From positions 1 through 23,762 of the IMG/VR virus record IMGVR_UViG_3300004097_000057: 23,762 nucleotides of DNA; one strand, given 5' to 3'. The position numbers and the translations under genes were made by a program. The notes below the pieces were generated by a model that saw only the letters and a program-made list of their open reading frames with translations, had not been told where the DNA came from and did no database searches. Source of the stretch: a virus. Shown here piece after piece: positions 1-9,318 of the stretch (within the stretch, counting starts at the first letter, position 1; every line of letters starts with the position of its first letter).

Positions 1-1
1 T

Positions 2-271
2 GGTAAACCAATGGTCTCTCTAGTAGAGACTGAGTTTATCCTTGGTGTAGCTCAAGTGTTAACATTTGGAGCTAAAAAATATGATATAGACAACTGGAAG
101 AATATGGAAGAAAAAGATCTAAGAAGAATTAAAGATTCTGCGCTTAGACATACTTTAGCTTACACTTCAGGGGAACTATTAGATCCCGAAACAGGGTTAA
201 GCCATGCTTATCATGCTTCTTGTAATCTTATGTTCCTAGACTATTTTGATAAACTAAAGAAGCAAGTATGA
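2..271 (+). CDS. dATP/dGTP diphosphohydrolase N-terminal-domain protein (5' truncated)
   Basis: The reading frame is open to the left edge (GKP precedes the first visible Met at base 11), so the true start lies outside the window. The visible part has the family pattern: GKP..SLVETEFILGVAQVLTFGAKKY, then NW, then LRHTLAYTSGE, DPETGLSHAYHASCNLMFL. This matches the phage-common domain once called DUF5664 and now named after dATP/dGTP diphosphohydrolases, which are all-alpha, MazG-like nucleotide pyrophosphohydrolases. From family knowledge, such proteins adjust dNTP pools during phage replication and are found in some phages with modified purines; this fragment alone does not show which substrate is used. 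It belongs to the plus-strand early/middle side of the genome, and its TGA stop overlaps the next start as ATGA. Confidence 0.75.
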   Translation, partial: GKPMVSLVETEFILGVAQVLTFGAKKYDIDNWKNMEEKDLRRIKDSALRHTLAYTSGELLDPETGLSHAYHASCNLMFLDYFDKLKKQV

Positions 272-438
272 TTAATACAATTATGAACTTGTTTAAAACA
301 GCTTTTATTGTAATACTTGTAGGAATATGTATGATGGTAATTTTTTACGCATCATACTTAATTGTTCCTATGTTAATACTTTCATTTGTTGGTCTTATTA
401 CATACTTTGTTATAAAGTTTAAGAATAATCCCTTCTAG
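268..438 (+). CDS. small protein with two membrane spans, 56 aa
   Basis: An ATG at 268 overlaps the stop of the upstream gene (ATGA), which suggests translational coupling; a weak AAAGAAG Shine-Dalgarno lies just upstream. The 56-residue product is very hydrophobic, with predicted spans at about residues 11-29 (AFIVILVGICMMVIFYASY) and 31-50. It ends with a basic tail (KFKNNPF), typical of a hairpin membrane protein with both ends on the cytoplasmic side. I recognise no family. It lies away from the lysis genes, so a holin role is possible but not supported. The TAG stop (436-438) directly abuts the TAG stop of the convergent late gene (439-441). Confidence 0.6.
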   Translation: MINTIMNLFKTAFIVILVGICMMVIFYASYLIVPMLILSFVGLITYFVIKFKNNPF

Positions 439-3400
439 CTATTTAAACAGCTCAGTAGGGAATATTGAATTAATACCAATAATATCTAATGGTGTATGAA
501 CTATATCTACACCCGAATCTAATCTAACAGGTAATGTCGCATCGAGAATTGTCTCCATGTGCATTTCTGTTATACTATCCAACTCAAGACCTAACGCAGT
601 ATTTACAGCTCGTTTTGTGAGCATTCTGTATGCAGGTACATGTATTCTAGCCCAGTAAGACGGGAACATTAAAACACCGTAATCACTTAAAATTTTCATT
701 GCCAGGGGCATATTTTCTTTGTAATCTGGAAAAGATTCAACTACAAGAACTTCAGCTTCTTTTGAGTCCATATTCTTACTCTTAGTTAAATATCTATAGT
801 ACGTTTCTTTTGCTATTGTATCAATAGCATCATTATACCAAACACCTGCTTTCACAATTTCCGAGTTAGGTGAAATAATAAAGTTGTTTAAATAAGCAAC
901 ACTATCTTTCTGAGTTTTAATCTTTTTAATCCTCTCAGCTGCCCCATCTAATAGCCTCCCCATTTCCTCAGTCGATTCAGACTTTTTAACAATATTACCA
1001 ACATACTTTAATACCTCAGTACCATCTCCAGTTACATTTGCAATATCACTAATAAACTTGTTTAAAAGATTTGGAGTACCATCTTTTTTATTTAACATGT
1101 ATTCTAAACCAGTATTTATATCTGCTTGTAAACCTTTTAATGAATCAATATTATTATTGTAAATATCAGAACTTAATGAGTTCATAAATCCACGTTTAAC
1201 TACACCATTCAATGGGTGATCTTCTAATCTTTGGATTAAATTATCATACTTAGTTTGCAAATTTGTATCTTTAGGGTATGCGACTTGTTTAACTCTAATT
1301 TTAGCGATTTGAGTTCTTAGTTGCCCTAATGTATTCATCTCCGCCATAATAGCTTTACCTTCAGTAGCTTGTGTGCTTAAAGGGACACCCATAGTAGTTA
1401 AGAATGCGACATTTGATGCAGTATCTTTAGCTAATTTTGTAGGGTTTGCAACAGCCATACCAATCTTAGCACCACTAATTAGTTGTTTAACTACTTTACT
1501 AGCTCTTTGCAGCTTAGGGTTATTGTTAAAGAATGATGTATTATCACCTATTAACCAGTAAGCCATATCTTTTCTAACTAACGATACTTCATTTTTGAAC
1601 CCATCTAGATTCGATAAATTTGTATCAATAGGTTTATACTTAGCTTTAATATCCGCTGGTAAGTCTACATATTTAGCACCTTGACCTAATTTGATAAACC
1701 AATGATGATCAACATCTTTATCTTTTATTAGTGTTTGTAATACTTCTACATTTGAGCTATCATTAGTCTCAATAACTATCCTAATATCATCTTTTAGCAT
1801 TTCCTTACGTAATATACCAGCTTCTTGTGCAGCGATCATGTGTGACGTTGTATGGACTAATGAATGACCTGGTTTTCTAATGATTCCCATTTCAGTCTTT
1901 TCTTCAGATGTTAACACTTTCCTAAAGTCATTATCTCCAACTTGAACAATATTATTAGCCTCTAAATCTAAATTTTTAGCTAAACTAGAACTAATTTTAA
2001 TATCATTAGATGTTGTACCTAAATCAATACCTGCACCTTCTAAATAGAATGAGTCATCAATAGTTCTAACAGCTAATCCTACTTTACCATTTTCTGGTCT
2101 AGTAATAATTCTCCAACCTGTACCCTCTGTATATCCAAATTTATCTATATCGTTTTCAGTAATGATTTGTTTTTGTAAACCTTTACTATAATACTCCCCA
2201 ACTAATGAACCTTTAACATCAGGTCTCATACTAACACCACTACCTATGTCTTTATGGATCATAGCTAATGCTACAGCGTTATCTTTAATAATATCATGTA
2301 ACTCAGTGTTACTTTGGAACATTTCAAACTTGTCTAAACCAAATTTTTCTAAACCTTTTAAGGCAATTAATTCTTTAATTTCATTAGCTTTCTTACTTCC
2401 AGATATTAAGTGGTCTAAATTATACCCGTATTTACTATTAACTACTTTATTATCACTATAAAGACTCACAAAGTGATTCACATAACTTAAATGTTTCTCA
2501 GACATAGATTCATCTAACTCTAAGATTCTAGCTTGTATGTCCGCTGTAGACGTGTTTTCATAACCATATAAAAAGTAATCTGATAAAGGTACTTTATTTA
2601 TTACATTATACAAGTCTTTATGTTGCTCTTTTGTAAAATCAGCTGTTAGATCATCAATCTTAGTCATAATATCATTATCTCTAGTTGTCCTATCTTGATG
2701 TAACTTACTAGACACTGATTGAATCATATTTTTATGTTGTTTCTTATTTAGTTTACTTAAATGTGTAAACTGTAATAATTGCTGTAAAGCAGTAGACCCA
2801 TCATACACACCTTGAATTTTGTTAGAAACATCTACATATAATGGAAATTTTTCTTTTAAAAGTTTATGAGTATTTTTTGTAACAGTTTCAGCTTTAGCTT
2901 CTACTTTACTTAATAACATAGAGTGTACAGCATCATTTAGATTAGTAACTCTATTACTTATAAGAGTTTCAGCTTTAGAGAATGTGCCTTTACTATCATC
3001 AATTCTACTATATAGTACACCTGGTGTTTCACTTGTAGATTTACCTAAATTATCATTTCTTAAAAATGAGTCTGTTAGCGCGTTACGTAACTCTTCTTTA
3101 GTATTCTCATCAAAGTTAGTACTAAATGTATCTTTTAACCATTTACCTAATGCTTCCCAGAAACCTTGTACTTCTCCGTCTTGCTCAACTGTTTGTTTAC
3201 CTATAGCATCAACTAGATTCTCTTCAGAACCCCATTTCTTTATAGCTGCTTGTACTATTGGAGTATCTCTAAACATAGCAATATAATGATGTGCATATTC
3301 ATGTGGTAAAGTATCTTCAGTCATCTTAGAAGGGTCCAAAAGTACTGTTTTAGCATTAATATCTGCTTGACCTTTAATATCACTATCTAAAGCTTTGTAT

Positions 3401-6400
3401 TCTAGATTAATATCTGGGTATACATCTTTAAGAATTTTTTCTATCTTAGTTTTTATAGTAGAATCATTTTCAACTGTTGTAATAATATCTTCACTTTTAA
3501 TATCCCCATCAAATGGAGTAGACTCTGGTTTAGCACCCTTTAGCTTTTTAGCTTGTTCAATACCTAATTCTTTTTGAGTTGTTTCTGTATCCTCGGTTGT
3601 TTCAGCTTTAGGTACTGGTTTTTTATCAGGATCTGGATCTGGTTTCTTGTTAATAACTGGGTCTGGAACTTGACTTACATCTTGACCAAATATAGATTTT
3701 GTGTTATCATTAAATTGTGTATCAATAATATTTTGTTTTTCAGTAATAATTGCATCGATCTGTGTTCTTAATTTAGGAATACCAGGATTAGCAGGGTCCA
3801 TCAATTCAGCAGTTTTTAATGCGTTATCTAAGATATCATAGTCTCTAGCCATTTGTTTAAATCTTTTAATATAATGACCTTGAGCAGCTTCTCCAGTAAC
3901 AGGATCAGCAATAATCTCATCATGTACTGGAATAATACCATTAGATGATTCTATATCTGTCATTGCATCATTAGTTGCTGAATAGATATTAAATGTATCT
4001 TTAGCATGTACAGCATTCGCTTTCAAAGTAGTTAATGTAGGACGTTCTTCTCTAGTAGCAACTTCCCATACAGTACCAGCTTTAGTCTTAACATCTTTTG
4101 CAACATCAAAGATTTTTTCTAGTGGGATTCCATATTTATTTAAATTTTCTTTAGTAAACTCGATTCCATTTAAAACAGCTGAAGGAGGCATCAATTTAAT
4201 ATGTTCACCTTTCTTCTTTTGAATATCAGTTAACACGTTAAATACATCACCTAAAATTGTATTTCTCTCTTTAAACAGTTTGTTAGCAACTTCTTGGTTA
4301 AGCGTTGTATATAAAATTACTGCTGGAGATAAATTACCATCTTTTAAAGCATCAACTGTTTCTGAGTAAATTGTAGGGTCTGACAATATCTGTTTATAAT
4401 TTAAACCGTCTTTACCTAATAATGTAGAAAGATACTTACCAGCTTTTTTACGGCCTGGTCCATTCTTTTGCATAGCAACAAATAACTTATTAGCCATACC
4501 TTCCGCAATAGTATTAGTAGCAGCTTTCTTACCTTGACCATATATCAATGTCATTGTAGGGTCTTTAGATAGCTCTCTAGTATCTACTTTACCATTCTTA
4601 TCATATATACCTGATTCCATTAAAGCATTAATTACTGGTCCAAAGTTCTTCTGAGCTAATGTACCTGTTTTTAGTTGTTCAACTTTAGATAGTCCTGAAC
4701 TGTCTTTAGTAAACTCATTAATAGCTTGTTGTAAGATCCCATATACATCATTTAATGATTTTGTATCACCATCTAAATTTAATACGTCCATACTTTTTAG
4801 TATTTTAGCTACTTTAGGATTTGTACCTAATGCTTCCATTAGTGTAATCATACCACCAGAAGCTTTCGCATCGGACTTAGTTGCATATTCAGTAGTTACT
4901 GAACCTGTTTCTAAACCTGATCTAACATCATTAATAGCCGCTAATGTAGATAATAAAGTTGTAGGTTGACCTTTAAACTGGTTATTCTCACTTATTACAT
5001 CATCTAGAAATTTAACCTTAACCCCTAAATCACTTTCATTTTCAAATAGATCTTTATATACTTCTAAGTACGCATCTAAATCTGTATTCTTACCTGGAGT
5101 AGTAATGTCTTCAACACTAAAACCTGATTCATCTTCAAGTTCTGATACCATATGTTTATACACTCTAATACCTTCTTCTGAAGTAATATCAAATGTAACT
5201 TCACCTGTAGTTAATCCATGTCTAGCAAATTTACTAGTTTGTGCATTTAGTATAGTAGTCATATTATGCAATCTAGCATTTCTTACAAAGTTATAATCAA
5301 AATGTAAATTAATTGGATTTCCATCAGTATCTAGATAATCTGAATATTTTACTAGTAAGTCTTCCATTGGAGCAGATTGAGATAAGTTTTGTCCACCTTG
5401 ACTTTCTTTCTTTTCTAATGACATTTTTAAATCATTTAACCCAAATATATTATTTAAAGCATCTGTACTACCAGCAACTAATTCTAATGACCAATCATTA
5501 AATCCTCTTTCAATACCACTTTCATTATATACTTCAGCTAGCTGTTTAATAAATGAGTGATTACCTTTAGATAACTTACTTCCTGTTTTAGCAATAGTCT
5601 TTCTAGCTTCTTGTAACATAGGTGATACATCACTATAATCATTATCTGACATCTTATCAATATCTGTATCTGAAGGTTTAGATAAGCTTGGCTCTACAAT
5701 AGTAGAAGCAGTAGTTAATTTATTAGTAACACTTAATATACCTGCAATAGTATCTAGTTCTGGTGCTTTCTGTCCATCTTTTTTATATTCATATGCCATT
5801 TCTCTAGCTAATGCGTTATTACTAAAGTATAGTTCATTATATTTACCATATCGGTCATTATCTGTAACGAGACTATCAATATTAATATTTACAACTTGTC
5901 CTACACTAGTTTTTTCTTCATTACTAATATTAACAGTTGGTTGATAGTTATCACCTTCTACAAAGTCATTTATATATGAACCTTTAGAAATAGTAACTGC
6001 ACCAGTTGATTCTAAATCTTTTAGGACAGTTAAACCAACTTTACTATACATAACTTCAATTTGTGAAGGTACTCTTAAATTTTCTTTAGTAGATTTAAAT
6101 CTAAAACCTTGTTGATACATTACCTTTCTACCTATAACAGCAGCTAATCTTCTAATAGGAATATTAGGTGTAATACCATTTGAACTAATTCTAGATGTAC
6201 TAATATTATTATTTTTAGCTTTATCAGATTCACCTTTAATAGCATCAATTACATTCTGTAAACCTACAGATCGTTGTACAGCATTTTCTGGTTCTGATAA
6301 TATATCTAAAAATTTTGAAACACTTTTAATATTTTTACTTTGGATAAAACCAATCTTTTTATAGAATGCTTTACCTACTAAATCTTTGATAGCTGATATA

Positions 6401-6564
6401 GATGTAGAATTACCTTTTAAAAAACCAATCAAATCCTTAGGATTCAATTGAGTTATATCAAATCGTAAAGATTTCTCTTTATCAAAGTTTACACCTACTT
6501 TACTATTGAAGTGTATTGTATGCAACACTTCTAATAGTTCTTCTTTTGTAATACAATTAGCCAT
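439..6564 (-). CDS. N4-type virion RNA polymerase with metallopeptidase motif, 2041 aa
   Basis: The first ~960 residues contain the single-subunit (T7/N4) RNA polymerase signatures in order. A T/DxxGR-like element VRNAR ends at R431 and is followed by an NAQTSK stretch resembling the T7 NPQG region. Motif A has D565 (SDAKASGG), then VYGILQQAINEF, like T7 DIYGIVAKKVNEI. Motif B reads RELSKDPTMTLIYG (R663, K667, Y675), matching T7 R627-K631-Y639. A NAVHAKD element precedes motif C VHDE (H881, D882). In N4 this enzyme is packaged, injected and transcribes early genes from hairpin promoters. A Pro/Asp-rich linker (about 966-990) follows, then a zinc-peptidase motif HEYAH (1088-1092) with a possible third ligand at E1114/E1115, and about 900 residues of ejection-protein-like sequence. 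N4 vRNAP is about 3500 aa, so this one is short. An AAGGAAA Shine-Dalgarno supports the start. Confidence 0.88.
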   Translation of the reverse strand: MANCITKEELLEVLHTIHFNSKVGVNFDKEKSLRFDITQLNPKDLIGFLKGNSTSISAIKDLVGKAFYKKIGFIQSKNIKSVSKFLDILSEPENAVQRSVGLQNVIDAIKGESDKAKNNNISTSRISSNGITPNIPIRRLAAVIGRKVMYQQGFRFKSTKENLRVPSQIEVMYSKVGLTVLKDLESTGAVTISKGSYINDFVEGDNYQPTVNISNEEKTSVGQVVNINIDSLVTDNDRYGKYNELYFSNNALAREMAYEYKKDGQKAPELDTIAGILSVTNKLTTASTIVEPSLSKPSDTDIDKMSDNDYSDVSPMLQEARKTIAKTGSKLSKGNHSFIKQLAEVYNESGIERGFNDWSLELVAGSTDALNNIFGLNDLKMSLEKKESQGGQNLSQSAPMEDLLVKYSDYLDTDGNPINLHFDYNFVRNARLHNMTTILNAQTSKFARHGLTTGEVTFDITSEEGIRVYKHMVSELEDESGFSVEDITTPGKNTDLDAYLEVYKDLFENESDLGVKVKFLDDVISENNQFKGQPTTLLSTLAAINDVRSGLETGSVTTEYATKSDAKASGGMITLMEALGTNPKVAKILKSMDVLNLDGDTKSLNDVYGILQQAINEFTKDSSGLSKVEQLKTGTLAQKNFGPVINALMESGIYDKNGKVDTRELSKDPTMTLIYGQGKKAATNTIAEGMANKLFVAMQKNGPGRKKAGKYLSTLLGKDGLNYKQILSDPTIYSETVDALKDGNLSPAVILYTTLNQEVANKLFKERNTILGDVFNVLTDIQKKKGEHIKLMPPSAVLNGIEFTKENLNKYGIPLEKIFDVAKDVKTKAGTVWEVATREERPTLTTLKANAVHAKDTFNIYSATNDAMTDIESSNGIIPVHDEIIADPVTGEAAQGHYIKRFKQMARDYDILDNALKTAELMDPANPGIPKLRTQIDAIITEKQNIIDTQFNDNTKSIFGQDVSQVPDPVINKKPDPDPDKKPVPKAETTEDTETTQKELGIEQAKKLKGAKPESTPFDGDIKSEDIITTVENDSTIKTKIEKILKDVYPDINLEYKALDSDIKGQADINAKTVLLDPSKMTEDTLPHEYAHHYIAMFRDTPIVQAAIKKWGSEENLVDAIGKQTVEQDGEVQGFWEALGKWLKDTFSTNFDENTKEELRNALTDSFLRNDNLGKSTSETPGVLYSRIDDSKGTFSKAETLISNRVTNLNDAVHSMLLSKVEAKAETVTKNTHKLLKEKFPLYVDVSNKIQGVYDGSTALQQLLQFTHLSKLNKKQHKNMIQSVSSKLHQDRTTRDNDIMTKIDDLTADFTKEQHKDLYNVINKVPLSDYFLYGYENTSTADIQARILELDESMSEKHLSYVNHFVSLYSDNKVVNSKYGYNLDHLISGSKKANEIKELIALKGLEKFGLDKFEMFQSNTELHDIIKDNAVALAMIHKDIGSGVSMRPDVKGSLVGEYYSKGLQKQIITENDIDKFGYTEGTGWRIITRPENGKVGLAVRTIDDSFYLEGAGIDLGTTSNDIKISSSLAKNLDLEANNIVQVGDNDFRKVLTSEEKTEMGIIRKPGHSLVHTTSHMIAAQEAGILRKEMLKDDIRIVIETNDSSNVEVLQTLIKDKDVDHHWFIKLGQGAKYVDLPADIKAKYKPIDTNLSNLDGFKNEVSLVRKDMAYWLIGDNTSFFNNNPKLQRASKVVKQLISGAKIGMAVANPTKLAKDTASNVAFLTTMGVPLSTQATEGKAIMAEMNTLGQLRTQIAKIRVKQVAYPKDTNLQTKYDNLIQRLEDHPLNGVVKRGFMNSLSSDIYNNNIDSLKGLQADINTGLEYMLNKKDGTPNLLNKFISDIANVTGDGTEVLKYVGNIVKKSESTEEMGRLLDGAAERIKKIKTQKDSVAYLNNFIISPNSEIVKAGVWYNDAIDTIAKETYYRYLTKSKNMDSKEAEVLVVESFPDYKENMPLAMKILSDYGVLMFPSYWARIHVPAYRMLTKRAVNTALGLELDSITEMHMETILDATLPVRLDSGVDIVHTPLDIIGINSIFPTELFK

Positions 6565-6573
6565 TTATTTTCC

Positions 6574-9309
6574 TTATTTACAAAGAGTATCTTTTAACGC
6601 TTCAGCAAATAAATCTACTTCAGCGTCAATTTCTGTACTTTTAACTTTTTGAGTATTAAAATTTTGATCTATTTTATCCTCTTGATCTAGTATTGTATCC
6701 TCTTCATGTTTAGTAGATGATTGTTTAGGATCTAATATACCTAATATATCTTGAACTAATGAGTCATCTTTTGTAGCAATTTCATTATCTACTAAATCTG
6801 GGTACTGTTCATAAAATAGTTTATTTAATTTACCTATGTTTTCAATATCACCTTCTTTTTCAATTAGTTTAGATGCAACTCTTGCAGACATAACACGTTT
6901 TTCACCTTTAGTAAGACTCTTATCATTTATTAATGACTCAGTAATATTTTTACTAGTAACACCTTCTTCTTTTGCAATTTGTTTAGCTTTTTCAGCAAGT
7001 TCTTGAACCTTAGGTTTTAATGCTTTGTAATATTGTTTAGTCTTTTTAACAACTGCATCTACACCTTCTTTAATTTTACTTACTACTGTTTGTTCTTTAT
7101 AACCTTTTTTAATTTTACGCTCTAAACTATTATATTGTTTAGTTGTAATATCTTTAGATCTATCTAAAACTTTTAATGCGGTATCTAATTTCTTCTTAAT
7201 TTCTGGGTCAATTACTTGTTGACCTGATATACCTTGTAATTCATTATAAATTACAATAGCTTGGTTCTTAGTAACATTTGCAGAAGATTTTAACTTAGCT
7301 ATAGTAGACTGTTCAGGTAATACTGTAAGTATTTTATCAGATATAATACCTAAAGTTTTTCTGGCATTTATTCTAGTATCTTTAGCAGTAGTTAATAGTT
7401 TTTTAACATATGGAGAATTTGATGCAACACCAATCATAGTATCTAAATCACCATCTGTGATCTCATTTATAACTTTTTTAAGTTTCTTATCAATCTCTTT
7501 ATTAGATAACGCATTATTAGCTCTCCCTTCAATAACATCATCCATAAACCCTCTAGCAGCTGTTGTATCTAAATTTTTAGCTGTGTCCACAGTAGTGTCA
7601 ATTGTCTTACCTGTAAAATCTTTTGTAATTTTATAAGCTTCAGTAGCAGTTTTAACTACACCTTTAATAGCATCTGAACCTACAATCTTTTTTACACCTT
7701 GTTTTGCATTATTATATACTCTATAAGTTGCATCATTAGCTCGTGCAGCTTCCAGGATCGTCTTTGACTTAAGAGTTGCATCATTATTAGCACTCATAGC
7801 TTTACGGGCTATAGCAGTTGCCATTTGATCAGTAACTACTGTACCTTTATCTTTTAGTTTATCTAGACTTGCTTGGATACTATTACTAGCTGTGTGGATT
7901 TTACCACCTACATTATTTTCAGGGTCATTTATAAATTTATCTAAATCTGTTTTAGTAGTAATTTTATCTAGTGCCTCAGTTTGAGAATCTAATTGACTTG
8001 TAAATGTTTGATGTAGTGTATCTTCAGCTTCATATTTATCTTGTATAGATTGTCTATCTTCTTTTGTAAGCGCTTTATATCCAGCTTTAGCTGAAATATC
8101 TGCTATTTTATTAGCAACAGTCTTAGTAGTCTTACTTACACCTCGTGCAGCTAAATTTGTTGTACCGGTTACTGCCAGAGGGGCAGCTCTAATAGAACCT
8201 GAAGTTGCTCCACCTAAAATAGCAGATATGTTAGCTTCTTTTTGATTAGCCTTATTACTAAGTAAATCACCAAAGTTACCTGGATTCTCTGTAAGAATTT
8301 GTGTCCAAGTTTGTAAATATTCTTGACCTGCTTCTGACCCTACAGCTTGTGCTATTCTACTTGCATTAATACTTATATTTTTAGTTAAACCTTTTAAACC
8401 ACCACTTGCTAATGCTTTAGCTGTACCTATAGTTAAGTCTTCAGCAATATCTGTAGGAATAGCTTTTGCCATACCTTTAAAAATATTAAATTCAATACCC
8501 ATTAATGCAATATTTGCAGTACTAGAACCCACAATACGTTGCCAAGAAGCTTCTTTACCAGTAGCTTCCTCATACGCTCGTTTCTGTTGATTCGCCATAC
8601 CAGCACCAATAGTTATAGTAGCTGGATTAACCTTTACTACTTTATCTAATGCTTTTAACATTTTAGGTACTGTTTTACTACCAGCTTTAGCAGCAACCAT
8701 ACCTAATTTACTTAATACATTAGCTTGACCTACTCCCGGTATTAACATAGAACCAATAATAGCAGTACTATCAGCAGCTAAACCTGGAACCGCAGTTAAT
8801 GCATCTCTAGTTAAGTTCCAACCAGCTCCTAATATATTACCTACTCCACCTTGGTCTACTGCTTGACCGAATGCATCATAACTCTCACCTACATTTGTAA
8901 TATTTTGTTGATGTGCTCTATCATCAAATCCTACGTGTTGATTAATCTCTTCATCAGTTCTATAATCTATGTTACGTAACTGTTCAGCTTGTTGATCGAA
9001 ACCTAATTGTTCAGCACCCCATCCAGCAATATCTGTACCTAATTGTGCAGTATCTCTACCTAACTTATAAACTCCTGCTTGTACTTGATCTACGTAATCA
9101 GATTGAGGTTCATTTGTAGGTGTATTACCATATAGGTTGTTAAAAGTATCATCTAATGAACCTAGTAAAGGAGCTGGTTCTGGTGCTATATTATTTAGCT
9201 TAACATTCTTATTCTTAGCAAGTAGATCCATCTTTTGTTGAGCTAGAGATGGAGTACTTGTAGGTACATCAAAATTTAAACCTTGTGTTTGTTGTTCTTC
9301 ATAACGCAT
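6574..9309 (-). CDS. internal virion (ejection) protein, 911 aa
   Basis: This is a large protein ending 9 bases before the vRNAP gene and starting 9 bases after the 551-aa gene, with Shine-Dalgarno AAGGAC. Residues 1-70 look disordered (Gln/Pro/Asn-rich). Residues about 150-380 are rich in Gly/Ala and contain several short hydrophobic stretches (VPGLAADSTAIIGSMLIPGVG near 174-194; ITIGAGMA near 232-239; AILGGATSGS near 363-372). They also contain an EAGQEYLQTWTQ segment, typical of phage ejection proteins that insert into the host envelope. Residues about 400-911 are highly charged, Lys-rich and probably helical. No catalytic motif is apparent. By position it corresponds to N4 gp51/gp52-type injected proteins. 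It could instead be the detached equivalent of the N4 vRNAP N-terminal domain; that is inference from position and size only. Confidence 0.7.
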   Translation of the reverse strand: MRYEEQQTQGLNFDVPTSTPSLAQQKMDLLAKNKNVKLNNIAPEPAPLLGSLDDTFNNLYGNTPTNEPQSDYVDQVQAGVYKLGRDTAQLGTDIAGWGAEQLGFDQQAEQLRNIDYRTDEEINQHVGFDDRAHQQNITNVGESYDAFGQAVDQGGVGNILGAGWNLTRDALTAVPGLAADSTAIIGSMLIPGVGQANVLSKLGMVAAKAGSKTVPKMLKALDKVVKVNPATITIGAGMANQQKRAYEEATGKEASWQRIVGSSTANIALMGIEFNIFKGMAKAIPTDIAEDLTIGTAKALASGGLKGLTKNISINASRIAQAVGSEAGQEYLQTWTQILTENPGNFGDLLSNKANQKEANISAILGGATSGSIRAAPLAVTGTTNLAARGVSKTTKTVANKIADISAKAGYKALTKEDRQSIQDKYEAEDTLHQTFTSQLDSQTEALDKITTKTDLDKFINDPENNVGGKIHTASNSIQASLDKLKDKGTVVTDQMATAIARKAMSANNDATLKSKTILEAARANDATYRVYNNAKQGVKKIVGSDAIKGVVKTATEAYKITKDFTGKTIDTTVDTAKNLDTTAARGFMDDVIEGRANNALSNKEIDKKLKKVINEITDGDLDTMIGVASNSPYVKKLLTTAKDTRINARKTLGIISDKILTVLPEQSTIAKLKSSANVTKNQAIVIYNELQGISGQQVIDPEIKKKLDTALKVLDRSKDITTKQYNSLERKIKKGYKEQTVVSKIKEGVDAVVKKTKQYYKALKPKVQELAEKAKQIAKEEGVTSKNITESLINDKSLTKGEKRVMSARVASKLIEKEGDIENIGKLNKLFYEQYPDLVDNEIATKDDSLVQDILGILDPKQSSTKHEEDTILDQEDKIDQNFNTQKVKSTEIDAEVDLFAEALKDTLCK

Positions 9310-9318
9310 TTAATGTCC

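Noticed and set aside
832-840. Third copy of the TGGTATAAT box inside the vRNAP gene
   Set aside because: It encodes WYN near the C terminus, and only about 400 bases of the same gene follow, so it is more likely a coding coincidence.
1373-5501. Several plus-strand frames of 60-100 codons opposite the vRNAP gene
   Set aside because: They are shadows of the AT-rich 2041-codon gene, with no Shine-Dalgarno and no recognisable protein features.
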